A DNA stretch of 64,000 bases. Origin: Sphingomonas sp. 1F27F7B (lineage in GTDB: Bacteria > Pseudomonadota > Alphaproteobacteria > Sphingomonadales > Sphingomonadaceae). This document shows, piece by piece, positions 26,275 through 35,685 of the stretch; positions within the stretch are counted from its first letter, which is position 1; each line of letters begins with the position of its first letter. The position numbers and the translations under genes were made by a program. The stretch lies in the NCBI RefSeq assembly GCF_005503355.1, contig NZ_SCMK01000014.1:87806-151805 (forward strand). Direction: 5' to 3'. Below the pieces are notes generated by a model. The model was given only the letters and a program-made list of their open reading frames with translations, was not told where the DNA came from and did not search any database.

Positions 26275-26687
26275 TCGGCTTGAGGGTGGCCTTTGCCGAT
26301 CGCCTTCATGATCCGACAATCGGCCATGCGCGCCTTGGTGCAGCTCTGGCTGAGCATTGCCAACTCATCCCGCAACACCGCGAGTTGCGCCAGCCTCTCC
26401 TCAACATCCTTGAGGTGCTGAGCAGCGATAGCTGAGGCGGCACCACAATCCTGGTCCGGGTTCTGCGCCAGCCCCATCAACGATCGTATTTCGTCGACCG
26501 AAAAGCCGAGCCGGCGACCGTTGCGGATGAAGTGCAAACGCTCGATGTCGCTGGCATCATAGGTTCTACGGCCCGACGCCGTGCGCGGGGCGGAGCGCAG
26601 CAACCCGATCGACTCATAAAACCGGATCGTCGTCACTTTTGTCGACGTCTCGCTGGCGAGCTGCCCAATCATCACCGGCTTCATCAT
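26268..26687 (-). CDS. MerR-family divalent metal regulator (PbrR/CadR/ZntR-like)
   Basis: 139 residues; helix-turn-helix TIRFYESIGLLRSAPRTASGRRTY, dimerisation helix, and Cys81, Cys116 and Cys124 (DQDCGAAS; SQSCTKARMADCRIM) as likely ligands. Cys14 of PbrR is not present. Starts at the first of two tandem ATGs behind AAGGA. It is divergent from a CDF exporter-FTR1-LspA operon whose composition points to lead, with zinc or cadmium as alternatives. A MerR-type promoter (26725-26755) lies between them. Confidence 0.82.
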   Translation of the reverse strand: MMKPVMIGQLASETSTKVTTIRFYESIGLLRSAPRTASGRRTYDASDIERLHFIRNGRRLGFSVDEIRSLMGLAQNPDQDCGAASAIAAQHLKDVEERLAQLAVLRDELAMLSQSCTKARMADCRIMKAIGKGHPQADQ

Positions 26688-26724
26688 GCCATCCTTGCTA
26701 ATGCGAACGTGTCGCACATTTCGC

Positions 26725-26755
26725 TTGCTTCTACAGCGACTGGAGGTGGTAAGGA
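26725..26755 (+). promoter_or_regulatory. MerR-type promoter for the CDF-pbrT-lspA operon
   Basis: TTGCTT (26725-26730), 19-base spacer with imperfect dyad CTACAG-CGA-CTGGAG, then TAAGGA (26750-26755), eight bases before the ATG. The transcript would be nearly leaderless. Confidence 0.65.
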
Positions 26756-26762
26756 AGGCCGC

Positions 26763-27389
26763 ATGAATGCTTCTACCGAAAGCTGCGGGTGCCACGGGGA
26801 GCCCGCGCGCGCGCAAACCGATCCGGCCTATCGCCGTGCGCTGCTGACCGTCGTGGTGCTCAACCTCGGCTTCGGAGTCGCCGAGCTGTTCGGCGGGTTC
26901 ATCGCCGATAGCCAAGCGCTGAAAGCGGATTCCCTCGATTTTCTCGGGGACGGGTCGATCAGCCTTATCGGTCTTCTCGCGCTTGCCTGGTCCGCACGGG
27001 CGAGGGCAAAGGTCGCGCTGACGCAGGGGTTGTTTCTCGGTGCGCTTGGCGTGGGCGTAATCGGTTTCGCGATTTGGCGCGCCCTGAACGCAACCGCGCC
27101 GGATGCCGAACTGATGGGCACAATCGGCGTTGTCGCGCTCGCGATCAATGTCGTGTCCGCCTTGGTGCTTGCGCGTTTCCGGGAAGGGGACGCCAATGTT
27201 CGCGCGATCTGGCTGTTCAGCCGCAACGACGCGCTCGCCAATGTCGCGGTGATCGCCGCGGCCGGTCTGGTGGCGTGGACAGGAAGCGCCTGGCCGGACC
27301 TCGCCGTCGCCGGCCTCATCGCCCTCCTGTTCCTCCACTCCGCTTATGAAATCGTCACTGGCGCTCGGCGCGAACTGGGAGAGCGGTAG
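26763..27389 (+). CDS. CDF-family cation efflux protein
   Basis: 208 residues, short for the family because it ends after the membrane part and lacks the cytosolic C-terminal domain. Six TM helices; the metal site pairs are visible in helix 2 (KADSLDFLGDG) and helix 5 (FSRNDALANVAVI). It begins with CGCH, a possible metal-capturing motif. It would export divalent ions (Pb, Zn, Cd) against protons. The stop codon overlaps the GTG of the FTR1 gene, so the two are coupled; a divergent MerR-type regulator controls both. Confidence 0.88.
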   Translation: MNASTESCGCHGEPARAQTDPAYRRALLTVVVLNLGFGVAELFGGFIADSQALKADSLDFLGDGSISLIGLLALAWSARARAKVALTQGLFLGALGVGVIGFAIWRALNATAPDAELMGTIGVVALAINVVSALVLARFREGDANVRAIWLFSRNDALANVAVIAAAGLVAWTGSAWPDLAVAGLIALLFLHSAYEIVTGARRELGER

Positions 27390-29350
27390 TGCGTCTGCTC
27401 ACCTTGATCCGGGCAATGCTCTCGCTGCGGCTGCTCGCCGCGCTCGCTGCGCTGCTGATCCCTGCTGCGGCATTCGCCGAACCCGGCGACGTGCAAACCG
27501 CATGGCGGCTGCTCGACTATATGGCCGTCGATTATGGAGGCGCGGTCGCGAACGGTCGGATCAAGAGCGCGTCGGAATACGCCGAAATGAATGAGTTTGC
27601 CGCGTCGGTCTCGACACGGCTTCAAGGCCTGCCGGCGAAGCCGGAGCGCCAAGCCCTCATTCAGCGGGCCGCCAACCTCCAAGCGGTAATCGCGGAAAAG
27701 GGATCGACTGAACAGGTGGCCACACTGGCGCACGGGCTCGCGGCCGATCTGCTGCGCGCCTACCCGGTGCCGCTCGCGCCCGATAAGGCTCCGAACCTCG
27801 TCTCCGGCCATGCCCTGTTCCAACAATCCTGCGCGTCCTGTCACGGCATGACGGGCAACGGCCGTGGCCCCGACGCCGCCAAGCTCGCGACACCCCCGAT
27901 CGCCTTTACCGATGCCGAACGTGCGCGCCAGCGCAGCGTCTTCGCGCTCTATCAGGTGGTGACGCAGGGCATCGACGGGACGGCGATGCAGAGCTTCGCC
28001 GATCTGCCGAACGATCAGCGCTGGGCGGTAGCATTCCGAGCCGGGAGCTTCGCCTTCACGGACGCGCAGGCGCGCGAAGGCGAGCGGCTGTGGAAATCCG
28101 ATCCGACCCTTCGCCGTCGCATCCCGGACCTGAAAACCCTGGTCGCACTCACCCCGGCCGCGCTCGGCGCGGCGATCGGCGACGCCAAGGCTGACGCCGT
28201 GCTCGCGTTCCTGCGTCGCCACCCTGAACAGGTGATGCAACAGGCTCCCGGCTCGCTCGCGGTCGCCCGCGCCAAACTCGCCGAAAGCGTGGCCGCTGCC
28301 CGGCGTGGCGATGCGCGGATGGCAAAAGAGCTGGCGCTGTCAGCCTATCTCGATGGGTTCGAGCCGATCGAACCAACGCTCACCGCGCGCGACGCGACGC
28401 TGATGGGCCGAATCGAGGGCGCCATGGGGGAGTTCCGCGCCGCGATCGACCGGGGCGCATCGCCCGATGATCTCGCGGAGAAGGTCACGGTGCTGGGCGG
28501 CTTTTTCGATGATGCAGAAGCGGCGCTCGCGCCCGATGCCGCCACCGAGGCGTCCACGTTCCTGGGCGCGTTCACGATCCTGCTGCGTGAAGGGCTCGAA
28601 GCCCTGCTCATCGTCGTCGCCATGATCGCATTCCTGCGTAAAGCCGACCGCGGCGAGGCGCTGCGCTACGTTCATGGCGGCTGGGTCAGCGCGATCATCG
28701 CGGGCGGAATCACCTGGGCGGTCGCCACCTATGCAATCGGGATCAGCGGCGCGAGCCGGGAGCTGACCGAAGGGTTCGGCTCGCTGTTCGCCGCGTTCGT
28801 GCTGCTCTCGGTCGGGATTTGGATGCACGGTAAGGCGCAAGCCGATCAGTGGCAGCGCTATATTCGCGAGAAGATGTCGCGGGCGCTCTCGGGCGGGTCG
28901 GGCTGGTTCCTGTTCGGACTCGCCTTCGTGGTCGTCTATCGCGAGGTTTTCGAGACGATCCTGTTCTACGCCGCTCTCTCCGCGCAAGGTGACAACGGGA
29001 TGCTGCTCGCCGGCGCCGGATCGGCCATTGGACTGCTTGGTGTGATCGCCTGGGCAATGCTCCGCTACAGCCGCAAGCTGCCGATCGCGCAGTTCTTCCG
29101 CTATAGCTCCTGGCTCATGGCCGTTCTGACCGTCGTGCTTGCGGGCAAGGGCGTCGCCGCTCTCCAGGAGGCCGGCCTTATCAACATCGCACCGCTCGCG
29201 GACGTGCCGCGGCTGTCGATGCTAGGGTTATTCCCCACCTGGCAATCGGTGCTGGCGCAACTCCTGATGGCGGTCGCCATCGCAGTGGGGTTTGCCTGGA
29301 ATCGGCGCAACCGATCTCGCTCGGGTTCCGGCCCGGCGACGGCTCACTAG
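27389..29350 (+). CDS. pbrT: FTR1-family permease with N-terminal cytochrome c domain (PbrT-like)
   Basis: 653 residues. Signal peptide 1-30 (AAAFA-E), a periplasmic helical region, a heme motif CASCH (148-152), and a C-terminal FTR1 permease with about seven TMs carrying both family motifs, REGLEALL (about 400) and YREVFET (about 517). FTR1 proteins take up iron; the fused cytochrome form is PbrT of lead-resistance operons. The neighbours (metal-regulator, exporter, LspA) match a pbr operon, which argues for lead rather than iron. GTG start overlapping the exporter stop codon. Confidence 0.85.
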   Translation: MRLLTLIRAMLSLRLLAALAALLIPAAAFAEPGDVQTAWRLLDYMAVDYGGAVANGRIKSASEYAEMNEFAASVSTRLQGLPAKPERQALIQRAANLQAVIAEKGSTEQVATLAHGLAADLLRAYPVPLAPDKAPNLVSGHALFQQSCASCHGMTGNGRGPDAAKLATPPIAFTDAERARQRSVFALYQVVTQGIDGTAMQSFADLPNDQRWAVAFRAGSFAFTDAQAREGERLWKSDPTLRRRIPDLKTLVALTPAALGAAIGDAKADAVLAFLRRHPEQVMQQAPGSLAVARAKLAESVAAARRGDARMAKELALSAYLDGFEPIEPTLTARDATLMGRIEGAMGEFRAAIDRGASPDDLAEKVTVLGGFFDDAEAALAPDAATEASTFLGAFTILLREGLEALLIVVAMIAFLRKADRGEALRYVHGGWVSAIIAGGITWAVATYAIGISGASRELTEGFGSLFAAFVLLSVGIWMHGKAQADQWQRYIREKMSRALSGGSGWFLFGLAFVVVYREVFETILFYAALSAQGDNGMLLAGAGSAIGLLGVIAWAMLRYSRKLPIAQFFRYSSWLMAVLTVVLAGKGVAALQEAGLINIAPLADVPRLSMLGLFPTWQSVLAQLLMAVAIAVGFAWNRRNRSRSGSGPATAH

Positions 29351-29446
29351 GCGAGGCTCGCATTTGCCCCCGCTTCGCTCGCGCACACTGGCCGGCATGT
29401 CGCGCATCCGCGACGGGCGCCAGGACCTCGCGGGTACGCAGCGGAC

Positions 29447-29971
29447 ATGAAAGCGGGCACGGCCACGCTGCTGATCGCCACGGGGGCCGCGCTAGACCTG
29501 GCGACCAAGGCATGGGCGCGGGCTGCGCTCGAACCCTATGGGCCGGCGGGCGATTTCCTGCCCTTCGTCTCGCTGCGCCTGACCTTTAACGAGGGCGTGT
29601 CGTTCAGCCTGCTCGCCTCTGATGGCGACGTCGGGCGCGCCCTCCTGATCGGGCTCACGGCAATCCTGACCCTCGGCCTTGTCGCGTGGGCCTACCGCTC
29701 GCAGGGCTGGCAGCGCACGGCCTTAGCGGTCGCCGCGGCCGGCGCCGTGGGCAATCTGATCGACCGCGCCGCACGCTGGTCTGTAACCGACTTCCTCGGG
29801 CTGCACTTCGGGAGCTGGCACCCCTTCGTTTTCAACCTCGCCGACGTGTGGATTTCGCTCGGGGTCGGGCTACTGCTGCTCGGGCCATACTTACCCGCAA
29901 GAGGATCGACGGCAGAAGCGTTTCGCCGGAATGGCGCTGAACGCCCGGCAGCTACGGACGGAGGGCCGTGA
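29447..29971 (+). CDS. lspA: LspA-family signal peptidase II (PbrC-like)
   Basis: 174 residues, four TM helices. The two catalytic Asp of prolipoprotein signal peptidase are present: Asp115 in WSVTDFLGL and Asp133 in FNLADVWI, with the conserved GNLIDR before them. It cleaves lipoprotein signal peptides in the inner membrane. An extra lspA next to a PbrT homologue is the pbrC arrangement of lead-resistance operons, in which it is thought to mature a lipoprotein phosphatase (PbrB); no PbrB is seen here. Read 96 bases after pbrT, likely in the same transcript. Confidence 0.9.
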   Translation: MKAGTATLLIATGAALDLATKAWARAALEPYGPAGDFLPFVSLRLTFNEGVSFSLLASDGDVGRALLIGLTAILTLGLVAWAYRSQGWQRTALAVAAAGAVGNLIDRAARWSVTDFLGLHFGSWHPFVFNLADVWISLGVGLLLLGPYLPARGSTAEAFRRNGAERPAATDGGP

Positions 29972-30045
29972 TGACAGAGAGTTCTCGCGACAGGCGCCCT
30001 TGATGGAGGCAACCGTCCGCCCCCGCCTTTTCGGCTGATACCGAG

Positions 30046-30627
30046 CTAAGGCTTGTGTGCCGAGTAGATAGAAATGGAGCCGGTCGGCGTTGATATCGAC
30101 TGGCGCTCGATCACGCGATCGAACCCCGCCGCGGCGAACATGCGGGGTAGCACGCCATCAGCGTTCGGCTGGGTGTTCGCGAACCCGTCGAGGCGCTGAA
30201 TCTGCCGAAACAGAGCCCGCATCGTCCGGCTGCGCTGCTCGCCATAGTCGGCAACGAAACGCGCGCCGCTTGGCCGCAGAACGTCAAATATCGCGTCAAG
30301 GATCGCCCGTTTTATGACAAGCGGGCATTGATGGAATATCAATCTCGACACGACCTTATCGACCGGCTCGATCCCGGTCCTCGCCAGCTCGTCACCCATC
30401 GCCTCGGTCCATTCGATCGCGGCGCGCGTTTTGGCTGCCTTCGCGTGGGCGATCTTCAACACGGACGGGTCGGGGTCCACCCCGATAACGCGCGCGGCCG
30501 GGCATTGCCGCTTCACCATGATTGCGAAGCTGCCCGTCCCGCATCCTACATCTAGAATCGTTTCGCTCGGGCTGGGGGCCGCCAATTGCAGCAGCGCGGT
30601 TCGCCATCGGCGCTCGCGCGTCAGCAA
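30046..30627 (-). CDS. class I SAM-dependent methyltransferase, 5' end uncertain
   Basis: About 193 residues. SAM-binding motif I is ILDVGCGTGSFAIMV, with the acidic residue of motif II in VIGVDPDPSV. Substrate unknown; small-molecule methylation is possible. The start is unclear: the marked TTG gives LTRERRWR, but homologous-looking sequence (GLYDHAIALL) continues upstream in frame for about 45 codons without an ATG or a good ribosome site, then meets a stop. The 5' end may have been lost. It lies downstream of the czc-DUF190-exchanger operon on the same strand, after 125 bases. Confidence 0.7.
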   Translation of the reverse strand: MLTRERRWRTALLQLAAPSPSETILDVGCGTGSFAIMVKRQCPAARVIGVDPDPSVLKIAHAKAAKTRAAIEWTEAMGDELARTGIEPVDKVVSRLIFHQCPLVIKRAILDAIFDVLRPSGARFVADYGEQRSRTMRALFRQIQRLDGFANTQPNADGVLPRMFAAAGFDRVIERQSISTPTGSISIYSAHKP

Positions 30628-30752
30628 CGCTATCGCATGATCGTATAGACCGGTCAGCTCGGGGCGGCCCAGCGCGGCACGTAATCGCGATCGAGGACGA
30701 CGGGGTGCCGCTGTTTCATCCTGCCAACGGTTCCATCGTCATTGCCGAAACA

Positions 30753-32042
30753 TCATGCATTTTCTCCCCGATGCCTTTGAGGTCGAATGGCACCCACGAG
30801 TCCCGCCAGATACTTGGCGTTCAAAGCAAAGAGCCCGCCGGCGAGCACGATGTAAAACCAGCCGAGTGCGGTCAAGCTGGCGACAGTGCGTGCCTCATCA
30901 CCCTGCCAGGCTACAGCGAGCACGACCTGAACGATGAATAGCCCGGCAAGCGCTGCCGCCCCAAGCAAGCTCAGCCCGAGGCGAAGTAGGAGGGCGATGC
31001 CGAACAGCGACTGCGCCGCGGTCAGGAAGAACTCCTCATGCTGGCGCGCGTCGAGTGGTAAACTCGAAAGCTGGCCCGCACCTAGACTGACGGCGAGGGG
31101 CAACATGCCGACCAGCAAGGTCCACTGGTTGATCTTGTCGGAAATCATCGTCGCTAAGCCCTGTTCGGACCGCCTCGCCAACACGAAGAGAATGGCGACT
31201 GTGACCGCGGGGGCTTCGCTGGCGAGCGGCGCGAGCCATTGGATCAGCAGGAACTCGTCGAACCCGAGCTGACGGCCGGAGTCGACCATCGCTTCGGCGA
31301 ACGGCTCCGCCGACGCGAGGATTACCGCGGCTGCCACCAAGGTCAGTCCGCCCATGACAAGCCATTGGCGCGTCGGAGAGAGCAGGGTGAGCGCAGCCGC
31401 AGGACCGGGCTCGTCATCATCGTCGTCGTCGCTGCCCGCGCCTTCACCCTTGTCGCTCGCTCGCCACATATACAGGCCGAACAAAGCAATGAGCAGGACC
31501 GTATCGACGATGCTGATTGCGTCCTTCAAGAGGACGCTGAACGCATAAAGGCTGGGCACGAGGAGGAAGAGGATCTCGACCCGGTTGGCGCTAGAAAGCG
31601 AAATTGCGCGTTCGCCTGTCTTGCGCCAATGAAGCAGCACCAGAAGCGGCCAGGCGATGCCGACCAGCAGCCGGTTCGCACCGGTCATATTTGCTGCCGC
31701 ATAGTGGACGTAATTGGACCCTGGATTAGCCCCAGCCGAGTAGGCGTAGTAGAAGTCCACGGCATATTCCGGGAGCACGGTGATCAGCGCCACGATGGCG
31801 ACGATCAGGCCCGCGGAGATGCGCGACTCCGCGGCTTCCGCTCCCCATGACAGGTAGAAGCCGGCTGCCAGGATGGCAGCGCCGAACAGCATGGCGTCGA
31901 GCAGAGGGTTTGGCCGCCACCCCTCGATCCTCAGAATAATGGCTGGGATCATGGCAAGCGCGGTTAGCGCGACCAGCATGACGAAGCGGCGCAACGATGC
32001 TGGATGCGCCTCCGAAGGGAAGAGATCGACTTGCCTCATCAT
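30753..32042 (-). CDS. CaCA-superfamily sodium/calcium-type exchanger
   Basis: 429 residues, about 11 TM helices in two halves, with the alpha repeats recognisable: ALITVLPEYAVDFYYAYSAG in the first half and QWLAPLASEAPAVTVAILFV in the second, where the conserved acidic residues bind the cation. A central acidic cytosolic loop (GAGSDDDDDDEPGP) separates them. It exchanges Na+ or H+ for divalent cations. The start overlaps the DUF190 stop by four bases and the whole follows czcCBA, so it is probably an added export or ion-balance component of that system. Confidence 0.85.
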   Translation of the reverse strand: MMRQVDLFPSEAHPASLRRFVMLVALTALAMIPAIILRIEGWRPNPLLDAMLFGAAILAAGFYLSWGAEAAESRISAGLIVAIVALITVLPEYAVDFYYAYSAGANPGSNYVHYAAANMTGANRLLVGIAWPLLVLLHWRKTGERAISLSSANRVEILFLLVPSLYAFSVLLKDAISIVDTVLLIALFGLYMWRASDKGEGAGSDDDDDDEPGPAAALTLLSPTRQWLVMGGLTLVAAAVILASAEPFAEAMVDSGRQLGFDEFLLIQWLAPLASEAPAVTVAILFVLARRSEQGLATMISDKINQWTLLVGMLPLAVSLGAGQLSSLPLDARQHEEFFLTAAQSLFGIALLLRLGLSLLGAAALAGLFIVQVVLAVAWQGDEARTVASLTALGWFYIVLAGGLFALNAKYLAGLVGAIRPQRHRGENA

Positions 32043-32386
32043 CGTTTCGCCCCTCCGTTGTGGTCAGCGTCGGCCGTCGGGGTAATGATCTCGACCGCCT
32101 CCAAGGTAATCAGTCCGATTTCCGGAACGTCGGCGAGCTGGGTCGCAAACGAACGCAGCCTAGGGTCTTCGTCGACGATCTCGACGACCACGGCGCGGTC
32201 GCTTTCGAGCACATGGCGACGGTGGACGTGCGCCGATCGGCCGAATCCAATGAGCGCCTCCAGGACCGTCACTCCGGCAAGCCCGGCGTCTCGCGCCCGA
32301 GAGGCGACAACCTCATAGACCTTGCGATCTCCGACATAGGCGGCCTCGTCGGTGTAGATGCGGAGCAGTCTGGCTTGCTGGTTCAT
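32039..32386 (-). CDS. DUF190 family protein
   Basis: 115 residues from the ATG at 32386, which follows GGAG; an earlier ATG at 32404 overlaps the czcA stop but lacks a ribosome site. DUF190 is a small PII-like cytosolic fold (LLRIYTDEAAYVG, a middle GVTVLEALIGFG motif, VVVEIVDED). Such proteins often sit next to CrcB or metal and ion transporters and may regulate them. Here it bridges czcA and the CaCA exchanger, overlapping the latter by four bases. Confidence 0.85.
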   Translation of the reverse strand: MNQQARLLRIYTDEAAYVGDRKVYEVVASRARDAGLAGVTVLEALIGFGRSAHVHRRHVLESDRAVVVEIVDEDPRLRSFATQLADVPEIGLITLEAVEIITPTADADHNGGAKR

Positions 32387-32400
32387 GCTTGGCTCCATTT

Positions 32401-35400
32401 TCATATCGTGCCCGGTCCAGGGAGCTGGTGCGCTCCCCCGCCGTCGTGCGGTTCGGGATCATGCCGTGCGGGATCACCGCGCTTGCTCGCCCGCTCGCCC
32501 CAGCCGAGCACCACCCGCGCAATGGCGGGAAGGACGAGCAGCGTCAGGATGGTGGCGGCGATTAGGCCGCCGATCACCGTCGTCGCCAAAGGCTTTTGCA
32601 CCTCGGCGCCGGTGCCGTGCGCGAGTGCCATCGGCACGAAGCCGATCGCCGGCACGAACCCGGTCATGACAACCGCGCGCATCTTGTCCGCCATGCCGTT
32701 GCGGATCGCCTCGGCGATCGGCGCGCCGTTCTCGATACGCTCCCGGATCGCGGTCATCACGACCAGTCCGTTCAGCACGGCAACGCCGGCAAGGCAGATG
32801 AACCCGACCGCGGCCGACACCGAAAAGGCGATGCCGGTCAGCGCGAGCGTGAACACACCGCCCGCCAGCCCTAAGGGCACGGCCAAGAATACCGCCCCGG
32901 CGCGCGCGAACCCGCCCAACGCCATGTAAAGCAACCCGAAGATGGCAAGGAAGCACAAGGGCACCACGACCGCGAGCCTGCGGCTCGCATCCTGGAGGCT
33001 CTGGAACTGTCCGCCCCATTCAAGATAATAACCGGCAGGCAGCTTCACCCGCGCGATCTTGGCTTGTGCCTCTGTGACGAACGACCCGGCATCGCGACCT
33101 AAGAGGTTGACCTGGATGGCGAGGCGACGTTTGCCGTTCTCGCGCCTGATCTCATTCAGCCCCTCGGTGACGCGTATCTGCGCCACCTGGGCAAGCGGCA
33201 CCTGCTGGCGCGCTTGGCCGGCTTCGCTGGGCAGCAACACCGGTAGCGCCTGAATTTCATCGAGGTTGATTCGTGTAGCCTCGGGCACCCGCACGGTGAT
33301 GTCGAACCGCCGGTCGCCCTCGTAGAGCAACCCGGATTCGCGACCGCCCAACGCCGCGGAGACGGTATCGGCGACTTCCCTAACCGTCAGGCCGTAGCGC
33401 GCGATGGCGGCGCGATCGAGCTTGACGTCGAGCGTGGGCGCACCGCCAACCTGGTCGGCCTTGACGCTGCCCGCTCCGGGGATCGACTGTAGAATGCGGA
33501 CCATCTCGCCAGCGGTCTGCGCCATCTTGTCGAGATCGTCGCCGTAGAGCTTGATCGCGACGTCTCCGCGCACGCCGGCGATCAGCTCGTTGAAGCGGAG
33601 CTGGATCGGCTGGCTCATCTCGTAGAGCTGACCGAGCTGACCCCGAGACGCTTTCTCAATCCGCTCGATCACGTCCGCTTTGGTATGGACGCCTGCCGGC
33701 CACTGATCCTGCGGCTTAAGAATTACATACCCGTCCGACATATTCTGCGGCATGGGGTCGGTCGCGACCTCGGCCGTGCCGGTTTTCGAGAACATCAATT
33801 CGACCTCGGGCAGCTTGGTGACGGCCGCTTCAACCTCGCGCTGCATCACCAACGACTGTTCCAGGCTGACGGATGGCACGCGTGTGGACGCGAGCGCGAT
33901 GTTCTTCTCGTCGAGCTGGGGGATGAACTCGCTTCCCAGAAGCCCGAACGCGGGGATCGCCGCCAGAAAGAATGCCAGGCCGCCAAGGATGAACGGCCAC
34001 GGGCGCGCAATTGCCTTGTCGAGGAGCGGTAGATAGCGTGCCTTGGTCTTGGCGATCAGCCACACTTCCTTCTCGGCGACGCGGCCCCGGATCAGCAGCG
34101 CGACCATCGCGGGCACGAAGGTCAGCGCGAGGATGAACGCGGCGACAAGCGCGAGCATGATCGTGATCGCCATCGGCGAGAAGGTCTTGCCCTCAACGCC
34201 GGTGAACATGAGCAGCGGCGCGAACGCGAGCAGGATGATTGCCTGCCCGAACACGGTGGGCTTAATCATCTCCTGGGAGGCCCGCATGGTCTCCTCAAGC
34301 CGCTCGCGAAGGGTGAGGAGCCGCCCCTCATGCTCCTGCCGGTGCGCGAGCCTCGCCAGGCAGTTTTCGATGATGATGACCGCGCCATCGACGATCAGGC
34401 CGAAGTCGAGCGCGCCCAGGCTCATCAGGTTTCCGGGGACGCGAAAGGCGTTCATCCCCATCGCCATCATCAGGAACGAGAACGGGATCACGAGCACCGC
34501 GATCAGCGCCGCGCGCCAATTGCCGAGCAACAGAAATAGCGCCGCGGCAACAAGGATCGCGCCCTCGGTCAGGTTACGTTCGACCGTCGCGACCGTGGCA
34601 CTGACGAGCTTGGCGCGATCGAGCACGATCTCGACTTCGACGCCCGGCGGCAATGTTTTCCCGATCTGATCCAGCTTCGCGGCCACGTCCTGCGCGACGA
34701 TCCGACTGTTTTGGCCGATCAACATCAAAACGGTGCCGATCACGGCTTCCTTGCCGTTCACGCTGCCCCCGCCGGTGCGAAGATCGCCCCCGCTCTCAAC
34801 GTTGGCGATCTGTCCCACCGTGATCGGCACGCCGCCTCGGGTGGCAGCGACGGCGTTCTTGATCTCGTCCACCGAGCGCACCCGCGCGTCGAGGCGCACG
34901 AGATAGCCTTCACCGCCGCGATTATAGTAGTTAGCGCCTACCGCCAGATTGGCGTTCTCCAGAGCCTCACCAAGCTCGCTGTAGGAGATGCCGTAGGTGG
35001 AGAGCTTCACCGGATCGGGTTCGACCACGAACGTCTTGGCATATCCGCCGATCGAGTCGACGCCGGCCACGCCGGGAACAGAACGTAGCTGCGGCCGGAC
35101 GATCCAGTCCTGCACGGTGCGCAGGTATCCGGCTTGTTCAACCTCGTTGGTCAGCCGCTCGCCTTCCGGCGTCAGATAGCTCCCGTCAGACTGCCAGCCG
35201 GGCTGGCCGTTCGCGCTCCTGGCTCCTTTTCCTCCCGGATTGGCGAAGCGGACCGTATACATCACGATTTCGCCGAGCCCGGTGGTCACGGGGCCGATCT
35301 GCGGCTGGACACCATCGGGAAGCGTGTCGCGCGCCTGGGTCAGCCGCTCGCCTACCTGCTGCCGCGCGAAATAGAGGTCAGTGCCTTCGGAGAAGATCGC

Positions 35401-35682
35401 ACTGACCTGGCTGAAACCGTTGCGCGAAATCGATCGGGTCGTCTCTAGGCCGGGGATGCCGGCAAGCGCGGTCTCGATCGGATAAGTGACGAGCTTTTCC
35501 ATTTCGACCGGCGAAAGACGCCGATCGACCGTGTTGATCTGCACCTGGTTGTTGGTGATGTCGGGCACGGCGTCGATCGGCAGCTTGGTGAGCTGCCAAA
35601 CACCGATGCCGGCGATCCCCAAAATTATGAACAGAACCGCCCAACGCGCGCGGACAGCCAGCGCAATGAGATTGACGATCAT
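32401..35682 (-). CDS. czcA: CzcA-type heavy-metal RND efflux pump
   Basis: 1093-residue HME-RND transporter for divalent ions (Co, Zn, Cd). The TM4 proton-relay signature DFGLIVDGAVIIIEN has Asp426, Asp432 and Glu439, which equal Asp402/Asp408/Glu415 of Cupriavidus CzcA; an insertion of about 24 residues in the first periplasmic loop (around 150-175) accounts for the shift. The Met triad of copper pumps is absent. The start is three bases after the czcB stop and the end abuts DUF190. The promoter is a MerR-type site upstream of czcC. Confidence 0.95.
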   Translation of the reverse strand: MIVNLIALAVRARWAVLFIILGIAGIGVWQLTKLPIDAVPDITNNQVQINTVDRRLSPVEMEKLVTYPIETALAGIPGLETTRSISRNGFSQVSAIFSEGTDLYFARQQVGERLTQARDTLPDGVQPQIGPVTTGLGEIVMYTVRFANPGGKGARSANGQPGWQSDGSYLTPEGERLTNEVEQAGYLRTVQDWIVRPQLRSVPGVAGVDSIGGYAKTFVVEPDPVKLSTYGISYSELGEALENANLAVGANYYNRGGEGYLVRLDARVRSVDEIKNAVAATRGGVPITVGQIANVESGGDLRTGGGSVNGKEAVIGTVLMLIGQNSRIVAQDVAAKLDQIGKTLPPGVEVEIVLDRAKLVSATVATVERNLTEGAILVAAALFLLLGNWRAALIAVLVIPFSFLMMAMGMNAFRVPGNLMSLGALDFGLIVDGAVIIIENCLARLAHRQEHEGRLLTLRERLEETMRASQEMIKPTVFGQAIILLAFAPLLMFTGVEGKTFSPMAITIMLALVAAFILALTFVPAMVALLIRGRVAEKEVWLIAKTKARYLPLLDKAIARPWPFILGGLAFFLAAIPAFGLLGSEFIPQLDEKNIALASTRVPSVSLEQSLVMQREVEAAVTKLPEVELMFSKTGTAEVATDPMPQNMSDGYVILKPQDQWPAGVHTKADVIERIEKASRGQLGQLYEMSQPIQLRFNELIAGVRGDVAIKLYGDDLDKMAQTAGEMVRILQSIPGAGSVKADQVGGAPTLDVKLDRAAIARYGLTVREVADTVSAALGGRESGLLYEGDRRFDITVRVPEATRINLDEIQALPVLLPSEAGQARQQVPLAQVAQIRVTEGLNEIRRENGKRRLAIQVNLLGRDAGSFVTEAQAKIARVKLPAGYYLEWGGQFQSLQDASRRLAVVVPLCFLAIFGLLYMALGGFARAGAVFLAVPLGLAGGVFTLALTGIAFSVSAAVGFICLAGVAVLNGLVVMTAIRERIENGAPIAEAIRNGMADKMRAVVMTGFVPAIGFVPMALAHGTGAEVQKPLATTVIGGLIAATILTLLVLPAIARVVLGWGERASKRGDPARHDPEPHDGGGAHQLPGPGTI

Positions 35683-35685
35683 CTG

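Noticed and set aside
26268..26687. Naming the MerR-family gene pbrR outright
   Set aside because: The Cys14 of PbrR is missing and the Cys spacing also fits ZntR/CadR/MerR; kept as a family call.
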